Shown here: in pieces, positions 52,826 to 60,000 of the stretch
How the letters are laid out: every line of letters starts with the position of its first letter
How positions within the stretch are numbered: the first letter of the stretch is position 1
Assembly: GCF_963678635.1 (NCBI RefSeq)
Contig: NC_087065.1
Span: 31,004,252-31,064,251, forward strand
DNA length: 60,000 bases
DNA from: Symsagittifera roscoffensis
Taxonomy: Eukaryota > Xenacoelomorpha > Acoela > Convolutidae
Direction of reading: 5' to 3'
Notes under the pieces: generated by a model
The model's database searches: none
Told to the model about the DNA's origin: nothing
What the model saw: the letters and a program-made list of their open reading frames with translations, nothing else
Made by a program: the position numbers and the translations under genes

Positions 52826-53128
52826 TTATTTCCTGCGAAAACGTTTTGGTTGCGTTGGCACATCTTCAACGGCTTCACGATCTAGAACAGAATTATCCGA
52901 CGAATCTGAAGATGATTCTGCAGAAGTTTCAGCACTCAAATCGGCAATATCGTCACTGTCAAGGTCACTCTCGTTTATCTGATCGAGACGGGCAAATCCA
53001 GGATCCATCCGGAGTCTGGAACCCTCTTTCATTTGAGGCTGTTGACATAAGATCGAACAATGAACGATGTACATGTGATTGACTTGTGTGGGGGTCAATG
53101 AAGCTATTTTGACTATCGTATTGCACAT
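52826..53128 (-). pseudogene. Acidic ORF downstream of the polymerase remnant
   Basis: A 100-codon frame on the - strand, with a Ser/Asp/Glu-rich stretch (DLDSDDIADLSAETSAESSSD) and a basic end QPKRFRRK. It lies directly after the broken polymerase palm and may be a C-terminal extension of it or a separate small protein. No family recognised. Confidence 0.35.
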
Positions 53129-53142
53129 CTTGCGTATAATCC

Positions 53143-53713
53143 CAGTCTATTTGTGTTCGATCAAGTTCTTGCGAGGATACATTTCAAATTTAGCGGTTTC
53201 AAGCAAGCATGCTCCTACTATGGTAGGTACATTCCAATTAATGACTCGTGTCGCTGAAGTCAATGTCGCTAAAGCATCACCAAATATTTTAAATGTCTAG
53301 AAGTCAAAAGCAGAAATTTGTTGCATTGTTTCTTCAGCTTTATGTACAGTTTTAACTTTCACTCTTTTTCTTTTCGATTCGCATGTTTTTCCATATGCAG
53401 AATTATTCAACAATTTGTACAGTGTTTCTTCAAGTTTGTTTCGTGCAGCTTTCCTTTTGTTTGTGTTTAGGGTTTTATAGGGTTCTAACCATAGTTCTTG
53501 CTTGAACTTTAAAACTCTATGTACTTTCGTTATTTTCAAACCCAACCGAACATAGAGTTGTAAGAGTTTGTAATGCACTGTATAATTACTCTTGTTATGC
53601 AATGTCTGAAGCAGTTTTTTTAATTTGCCAGGAGCAACTCGATAATTATCATTGCTTTTCATTTGTTCTGCCAGATCTCGTTGGTAATCATTTAACCACT
53701 CCTCTGGCACCAC
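53143..53713 (-). pseudogene. Family B DNA polymerase, palm/fingers part
   Basis: The frame 53297-53713 has LLQTLHNKSNYTVHYKLLQLY, LGLKITKVHRVLKFKQ, WLEPY and, at 53412-53385, LNNSAYGKT. This is the KxxxNSxYG motif B of protein-primed type family B polymerases. Beyond a TAG-type break at 53296, FGDALATLTSATR and NVPTIVGACLLETAKFEMY (to about 53180) continue the palm. The DTD motif C that should follow is not seen. The family includes Polintons, adintoviruses, bidnaviruses and linear plasmids. Confidence 0.8.
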
Positions 53714-53890
53714 TTTTTTGGTTGGTGCTAACGGATAGTCTCGATGGGATTCATGAAGTTTGAAGTTCTTGAGGGTACTCGAGATCTACTTCAAGAATGA
53801 AGCCAATATCTGAATCTTCTGGAGTTAGCAATATTTCATCAAGGCTCGTTTCACTGCTTGTACTAACTTCACCGTCTTCCTTAACATGGA

Positions 53891-54583
53891 TTAACTGAAA
53901 GTCCCGTGCTGGTAATTTATGCATTTGCATAACACCTCCATATAGATTTTTTGCAACAACATGAAGCCATAACTTTCTTGAGGGTTGTACTTTTCATTCA
54001 TGTACGGGTTGTTTGCATTGAGTTTTCTTTTTCCAAAAACAGATGCTGTCCCACCTCGAATCATATTTTCCACCATTTCTAAATGCTCTCTTTCCGAAAG
54101 AAGTTCAATATCAGCATTACAGATCCTCTTGAAAGCATTTCCCGCAAGATTCGACGCAGCAAAATGATGCGCGCAATCTAATCCGTAGCTTGCATGAGTT
54201 ATCGAACGAAAATCTTCAAAAACACATGCGAGAAGAAGAGTATCACATGTGAGACAGAGATTTTGATATTGCTCTAAGTTTATGCAATTGAATTTATCGA
54301 AAACAGTTTGAGCATGTTTTAAATCTTCTTCACTAACACTGATTTTTCCTCCTTCTAATGAGTTTCCCCGTGCACTGAGTGGTGGCAGATTTTTTTCATC
54401 AAACTTTAATCGATTTGACATAAAGGAATAAGGGTAAAAACCTTTCCTCTTTAGAAGTGCACGAGAACTCTCATCAGCTTGTCTGAAGTGTTCATCTAGT
54501 ATAGAGAACTTATCAGCTGGTAGTTTATCAACAAGTTTTTGTAACGAAGAATTCAAAAATTTACATGAGTCTATGAATCGCAT
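53891..54583 (-). pseudogene. Family B DNA polymerase, region between exonuclease and palm
   Basis: A 230-codon frame with FIDSCKFLNSSLQKLVDKL at its start, GFYPYSF, YGLDCAHHFAASNLAGNAF and MIRGGTASVFGKRKLNANNPYM. These phrases are typical of the family. Just after KYNPQESYG a frameshift brings the motif A region (NLYGGVMQMHKLP) into another frame around 53968-53930, with Val where the catalytic Asp should be. The region 53714-53890 holds the acidic continuation of that frame. Pseudogene. Confidence 0.8.
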
Positions 54584-55268
54584 TTAATCATAGACATTTT
54601 GCTCAACACCATTTGCTCGTGTGTAAGTGTCAACCAATACACCAATGCTTAGTGAGATATACTTCTCATCTGTTGCGGGTATGACTTGGATCGTGCTCGT
54701 TGGTTCCAACTCACCCAAAGCCAAACAAATATGGTGAAGATCATAATTTTGTATATTGAGTCCAACAACTGGTGTATATCGCACCTTTCGTCGCGCTAGG
54801 TTACACTTTGAGTGCACCCATCCTAGGAATTCACCACAGTAGTGACAGTGGTCCAAACATTTTGTTTCTTCTTCCACAAACTCTGCTAGGCACAACCAGT
54901 ATGAGGTGGTTTCATCCTGCTTCAGGATAGATCGATTGCCAATATAATTTGGGTAGCGATTTTTTTTGTTGGTAGTTTTGTTTTGCAAGTATGTGTAACT
55001 GCTCGATGAGTTTTGGTATACATTTTCCACTACTGTTTAAATCAAAGAAGTATGGTTTTGAAGAACCATGTTCAATCGCACACAGAGAGTAACCAGAGGG
55101 TTCAAGTTTTTCTAAGATCCTAGACGACGAAGTGTTCGGGTTGTTACTGCATGTGGTTACAGGTTTCAAAAACGATTCGAAATCGACGTAGATAACGACA
55201 GGAACAAAACTAAGTGCTGCATAGTTGTTGAATTTGTATTTATTGCTTCCATCTTCAGCGGATGACAT
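54584..55268 (-). pseudogene. Family B DNA polymerase, 3'-5' exonuclease
   Basis: The frame 54912-55268 contains VVIYVDFESF, the Exo I motif D-x-E near 55190. The next frame 54584-55030 has CLDHCHYCGEFLGWVHSKCNLARR near 54870-54800, the HNH-like Cys/His insertion usual in this polymerase group. VVGLNIQNYDLHHI near 54755, the Exo II motif N-x3-Y-D, follows. The two frames overlap with a shift at about 54960. It would proofread during element replication. Confidence 0.8.
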
Positions 55269-55270
55269 TT

Positions 55271-55945
55271 TTATACTGCAGGTTCATGTTTTTTGCATGA
55301 TCTTTGATGCATCTTGTTCGCTTCTTCGCTATAACTTATGTGAAAACAGTTCCGACACAGGCGCATGAAGGTCCGGAGTTTATAATTTTTGATTTCACAT
55401 ATGAATCTTAACAGGTTAGTTATTAACACGAAATGATGTTTACCCGGCTCAAATAACAACAAAAGATCCATACTGAATGTATCATCAGACTCATTTTTTG
55501 ATATCAACATAGGCACCAAGTCTGTTTTTTCATGAAGAAACACATTGACACGAACTTTGTTCAAACGTTCAAATTCGGGTATATCTCTGAAACTCATTGG
55601 GGTTGGAAACTCACCGATTGTTTTTTTGGCGTTGCTCGTTCTGTAAGTTGCAGGGCATGTTTTCTCAGCAGCTGGATCTTCGTATCTTCCAACAATTAAA
55701 TTCAAACGATAATGAAGGTGATAAGCAGTATTAAAACGAAAATTAAAACAGTCATGGTCATCATGGTTGCCAATATTAGTTAAATGACTGGATTTTGCAA
55801 TTTTTAATGGTAATGTTATATGTGATGACGCTCGAATGGGATTCATTTTGCCAAATTTGATAAACAATCTAACCACTGGTTGTAAAACCCATCCGTTTCC
55901 GTGTGAAGCAAATGAATGAAGCACCGATTGCATTCTATCGACCAT
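55271..55945 (-). pseudogene. N-terminal domain linked to the family B polymerase
   Basis: A 224-codon frame with IKFGKMNPIRASSHITLPL, NIGNHDDHDCFNFRF, FRDIPEFERLNKVRVNVFL, MLISKNESDDTFSMDLLLLFE and, at its end, CRNCFHISYSEEANKMHQRSC, a Cys/His cluster. This domain commonly precedes the exonuclease in animal genome copies of such polymerases. It ends just before the exonuclease frame at 55268 (one base shift). The function is not known; a terminal-protein or regulatory role has not been shown. Confidence 0.7.
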
Positions 55946-56068
55946 TTCATAAATTGTTCAATCCGCAAGTCCGTCGGCTAGAATTGGAACCATAAGGGAA
56001 TTAACATACATGTCAACATACATGTCAACAAACATTTTGAGTGGGGTTGTTCAGATCTTCGTCATTGA

Positions 56069-56356
56069 TCACTGACGGTTTTCTAAACTCAAATTTAAAG
56101 AAAATTGATCTTTTTGGGGCCATTGGAAACCATTTGCCAAAATCAAACTTTGGATTTGTTCTTTGTGCTTAGACATAAATTCTAATATATCTACACTATC
56201 ATCACCAGGAATAAAAAAAGTTTTCAGGGTACCATTGAAAGCAGTTTCATTTAATTCAATGTCATTCACATTCATGTTTGGGGCAATTGTTTCGTTTTTG
56301 CTGGTGAATGCAGCACTTTTACTAGTAGCGACAGGTAAACTATGAAGAGTTATCAT
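56069..56356 (-). pseudogene. N-terminal part of the polymerase-linked protein
   Basis: A 95-codon frame (MITLHSLPVATSKSAAFTSKNE) of Asn/Glu/Ser-rich sequence with FIPGDDSVDILEFMSKHKEQIQS. It lies between the zinc fingers and the polymerase-linked domain. The region 55946-56068 between is degraded. No family recognised; it is probably part of the same gene. Confidence 0.4.
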
Positions 56357-56389
56357 ATGGTTATTGAGTTCATTGTTAGAAACAAAGCC

Positions 56390-56689
56390 TTAATTACAAT
56401 ATTCACATAAATTGGCTATGCTCTCATGAGTTGAAATAAAATGTTGTTCAAGAGAAGATAACATTAACGATGTGAAAGGGCAATCATTACACTTGTAAAC
56501 TGGAATACCTTTTGCCATAGCATGAAAATTTCGTTCATGTCTGGTTCGGTTAGTTTTAAATGTGAAAAGTATTGGACAGAAATTACATTTGTATTTTGCA
56601 GGATTCATTATCAAGTGTTCCAGAGAAATAGAAGTTTGCAAATGAAATTCGTATATGTACAAAATTTCTAATACATAACACGACTTCAT
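56390..56689 (-). pseudogene. C2H2 zinc-finger segment upstream of the polymerase
   Basis: On the - strand, two clear C2H2 fingers: CNFCPILFTFKTNRTRHERNFH (C-x2-C-x12-H-x4-H) and CNDCPFTSLMLSSLEQHFISTH (C-x2-C-x12-H-x4-H), followed by an unfinished CEYC before a stop. The real start is probably MNPAKYKC. Such fingers could bind DNA or RNA. They sit where the polymerase gene would begin and may be its N-terminus. Separated by a stop at 56390. Confidence 0.7.
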
Positions 56690-57683
56690 GGGATTGGATG
56701 AATTTGAAAATATGCTTCATGTAACCCCGCTCAAATTCGAGTTTAAACGGCAATCGCCCGCCAAAATTTGAATTCAATTTAAAAGTCCCGCCTGGCTTGA
56801 ACATGTGAACTCAATAGACTACAATATGTCTTTTGGTATGAAGACTCACCAACCATCAATGTTGCAAAGTAAAAAAAAACTCATTAGACATGGTGAAGAC
56901 TAATTAACCATGAATAATGTAAAAGAAGAAAAAATAATAATTTCTTAAACAAAACATGTACCTTAAACATTATCATATGTACTTTATCGTGATGACACTT
57001 TCCCCAAACATTTCATCGAAGACTTAATGTCTCTCCTTTAGGTCATATAATTACAATCCATAGAGCAATTTATATGTTTCCGCAAAAAAAAATAGAAACA
57101 AAACTTGAAAAAAAATATATAAACTTTGTACAAAAAATGATGATCTTCCAAACTAGATGTTGTAGAGTGTCGGCACCCTTGCTCAAAAATGTCCAGCTCG
57201 CCGAGAGAAGCAATACGAGTGGTCGGAAGACTATATTCGGACCGTGTAACAAAAAGTTAGTAAATTGATATAGGATGAGGCTTTTCGAAAAAGAAATGTC
57301 TGTATCTCTTCAGTGAATGGTATGAACAGAGTCGTGCAATATATCAAAATACTGCTAATGAACAGTTATTTAATTTTGTTTAGAGGTCTAAAGACTATAG
57401 GACCTCAAGTTTACGAGATAAAAATTTTCAACATTTTTCCGAGATTTAAAAATTCAATTTCTTTTTGTATTTTGATTGAAGACTTATCGAACATTCGGTA
57501 ATAAAATGACTTATTATGCTCTCCTTTTCCTAGCAACTTGATAAGTGAAGCATAAAGAGGCAGAGAGTTTTACAAAATATTTATACATGAGGACACCAAA
57601 TGTTCAATCTGAGTTTCAAGTTTAAATCTTTATACACAATAAAACCAAATTGAAATCATCCCAACGCAACCACAGTTTCAAAG
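56690..57683. other. AT-rich stretch without a recognised gene
   Basis: Opposing 60-64 codon frames at 57070-57268 are probably chance. No terminal inverted repeat was recognised that could mark the end of the polymerase element. Confidence 0.4.
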
Positions 57684-58290
57684 TTAAATAAGATCTAAAT
57701 ACTCCTGCGCTTTCTCTAGTGTTGTTAGCTTTCGCTTTTTCTTTGGTGCAAGGCATAGAGAAGGAGTCAAATTTTCCATGAGATTACTCACTGTCGCTTC
57801 GGGGGTGCGAGTTGCAGTTGAAGAATCTGGTTCATCAAGCCATGATGACACTGTAGGAGAAGGATCAATTTTCGGCGTAACTAATAATGGTGATTCAATC
57901 TGTTCCATTCCCCATAAACTATCAAAAAGTTCAATTTCTTCAAAGTATTCTAACTGGTTTTCACACATCGGAGTAACATCACAATCGTATTTATACAAAA
58001 AAATTTTAAACTGGTTTTGATAAAGTTGAAATATCAACCTGAAGAGCAAGAGGCTCGTCAGGATCCGTATATTTACCAGAATTTGTAAGGTAACTCAAAT
58101 ACTTTATAATCAGTTCTTCTTCCTCCTTTGGCTTTTTTAAGGAAAGTTTACTGAATAAATGTAAGAAATTTTTGGGAATCATAATGTGATGTGTACAAGT
58201 CCACTCATCAGAATTGAAACTTTTTTCTTCGTTAATTATTGCTACAAAATTACCGTGAACGTTTCATAAAAAATGGTTCTTTCGTGATTG
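57684..58290 (-). pseudogene. Acidic ORF with nuclear-localisation-like motif
   Basis: The frame 57684-58049 is acidic with PTVSSWLDEPDSSTAT and EIELFDSLWG, and ends with PKKKRKLTTLEKAQEYLDLI. PKKKRK is a classic basic nuclear localisation pattern. Directly upstream in another frame (about 58290-58006), FVAIINEEKSFNSDEW and MIPKNFLHLFSKLSLKKPKEEEE continue up to a stop at 58008, which suggests one gene with a frameshift at a T/A-rich run. No family recognised; the position suggests it belongs to the polymerase element. Confidence 0.45.
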
Positions 58291-58784
58291 GAATAACCGG
58301 CTATAATATAACAAGGCATTTTTGAAGAAAAGTTGGAAGAAAAGGACAAACCTATCGCGGAAAGAAAAGAAACTGAAATGAATTGCGAAAACGCCTCAAG
58401 AAATTAAAGTAGGGATTGGTTCTTCTGAAATTAGAAATTTCAAGACCTCCTATGTAGTTTTTGATTAGTTTAATAAGGGAGGGCGTGTAAAATATTTATG
58501 TTACTTTGCGTGATATTCTATGTTTATCCAAATTACATTCAAACAAATAGCTTGTATCAAAAATAACGTTTAAACATTGTGACCTTTGACACCCATTAAA
58601 ATTCTTATCAATTGTAAATGCACAAAAGGCTAATCCATTTGAACCAAATTGCAATCCAATATCTTCACGATATAAAGTACATGTGTATAAAAATTACAAT
58701 ACAATGACATATACAATCAATCGGAACCACTCATTTCTTTCTATTCAGTTTTAATCAAGTTACTTTAAAAATTTACTCGTCACA
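58291..58784. other. Divergent intergenic region
   Basis: AT-rich, between the - strand acidic ORF and the + strand HUH-like ORF. It could hold the promoters of both. Nothing specific recognised. Confidence 0.35.
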
Positions 58785-59931
58785 ATGAATAAAACCAAAA
58801 CAAGCACCACAGCAAATGCAGATAAAGATTTTGGCAACTGCTATTTCGATATTTCGGAAAACAGTAAAAGATTAGTGCGTGCTACATGAAAACATATAAC
58901 CAAACTGGAACTTATGTATTACTGAAAAAGTTCAAAAAGGCAACTGAATGCGCTGAATTTGAATGTGTACAAAGACTTTCCTTAAGCAGCGAAGAATTAC
59001 TAAAATTGGGAAAGTCAATCCGAGCGCAAACAAGTGAAATTTCTGATACTGTTGAAAACAAAGACAAACCACAGTCTAATTGTAAACGAGCCAGGAAATC
59101 TCAAATTTCCTCAAACCTAAACATTTTCAAGCACGACTCGAATTATGTTTCCTTTAGAAAATGGCAGAAGCTATGTTCAAAAATGGGTTACCTGATTATT
59201 TCAAAAAGTTTCAACCAAATTTCAAATTTGCTATTACTGAAAAAGTTCCTAGATTATCTAATTTTAATAATTATGCTTTTGGAAGCCACTTCAAATCTGA
59301 ATATTGCCCTTTTTCCAGTCGACAATGAAAAAAAAAATCATTACCATATATTGATTCAAGTAGATTCAGAGGAACAATTAAATCAATTTTTTTCTTCCCA
59401 AAAAAGTTTCAGTGTTCCTTGTGTTTTCACTTGCTTCAAATACTTAGTTTCTCCTGCTAAAGATGTCAAAGGAAACGGTGAGTTATTTGACAAGCTTAAA
59501 CTAGCTCTCATTTATTCAGCACAACCTGTTGCAGCCAAAGTCGATTGGTTAGATTTCACTGCAATCAAAAAACGTTTACCCAATTTATTGCTTTCTGCAA
59601 CATCTTCTAACAAACAAACTTCACCCAATCAAAACGTTTGCAAAAAATCTCGGGCCGTTGGGGGATAGAAACGAATTGATAAAACAGTTACGCCTGCTGC
59701 ATCATCGACGTCAAACAAATCCGCAAGAATTTCGACTTCATTTTCAAAGAAACACTCAGAAAGCAGACATGTTCAAACAAATGAGATGAATACAGAAGCT
59801 TTGAAAAGATTTAACAATTTATTTAGTGGATCCCATTTTGCCGCTTTTTTGTTAAAAAAAATGGATATTTTGACGAGTGGATATGGCAAACATGATGTAC
59901 ATACTTATTTTAATTGTGAAATGTATTGTTG
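58785..59931 (+). pseudogene. Possible degenerate HUH-type replication protein
   Basis: ATG at 58785 begins MNKTKTSTTANADKD and stops at a TGA at 58887. The open frame 58886-59668 continues and a further frame runs to about 59931. Near 59335-59355 the sequence reads KNHYHILIQVDS, a His-hydrophobic-His motif, and about 35 residues later CFKYLVSPAKD, which could be a Tyr-x-x-x-x-x-Lys motif. HUH endonucleases nick DNA to start rolling-circle or hairpin replication. Frame changes occur near 58887, 59190-59320 and 59668. The call rests on one motif and position; an unrelated DNA-binding protein is possible. Confidence 0.35.
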
Positions 59932-60000
59932 AAGAGAAAGTTAAATTTTAATCGATACTTTTAATTTTTCCTTTTTTATTATATTGAGTTCAGTGAACAA

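Noticed and set aside
1-60000. Bacterial or phage origin
   Set aside because: Decayed retroelement copies, CCHC Gag, C2H2 fingers, a minisatellite, and no operons or ribosome binding sites all point to an animal nuclear genome.

Overview
The window looks like repeat-dominated nuclear DNA of an invertebrate animal. Almost all coding sequence is decayed mobile-element sequence with frameshifts and in-frame stops. It contains CCHC-type Gag, a retropepsin, a YVDD reverse transcriptase, RNase H, an HHCC/DDE integrase, a minisatellite and a family B DNA polymerase remnant. I see no ordinary cellular gene, rRNA or tRNA. The species cannot be named from this sequence.

The first 52 kb hold four related copies (A, B, C, D) of one very large Ty3/Gypsy-like retroelement. 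Copy A is on + at about 1-15535. Copy B is on + at 15536-20259, truncated at its 5' end and fused directly to A. Copy C is on - at about 38600 down to 22169 and is the most complete. Copy D is on + at about 42106-52098 and is truncated at its 3' end. B and C face each other tail to tail. C and D are head to head, separated by a roughly 0.8-kb inverted repeat and a 36-bp minisatellite. A and B form one subfamily, C and D another.

Every copy has the same order wherever sequence is present: Gag (basic N-terminus, coiled coil, capsid, zinc knuckles), aspartic protease, RT, RNase H, spacer, integrase, an acidic Pol tail, a TARG1/OARD1-like macro domain of about 150 residues, a non-coding gap of about 0.5 kb, then a huge extra coding block of 6-8 kb. 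That block carries an SGNH (GDSL-type) hydrolase domain and a second, apparently catalytically dead, SGNH-like domain. Because the macro domain and the SGNH block follow integrase in all four copies, in both orientations, I infer that they belong to the element and are not neighbours by chance. An ADP-ribose-binding fold plus an esterase-like mega-ORF in a roughly 16-kb Gypsy-like element is the main candidate here for an undescribed system. I could not identify LTRs, a primer binding site or target-site duplications.

The last 7 kb hold a different decayed element. On the - strand is a family B DNA polymerase pseudogene of the Polinton/adintovirus/bidnavirus type, with C2H2 fingers upstream of it. 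Beyond it lie an acidic - strand ORF with a basic nuclear-localisation-like motif and a + strand ORF with a His-hydrophobic-His motif that may be a degenerate HUH replication endonuclease.
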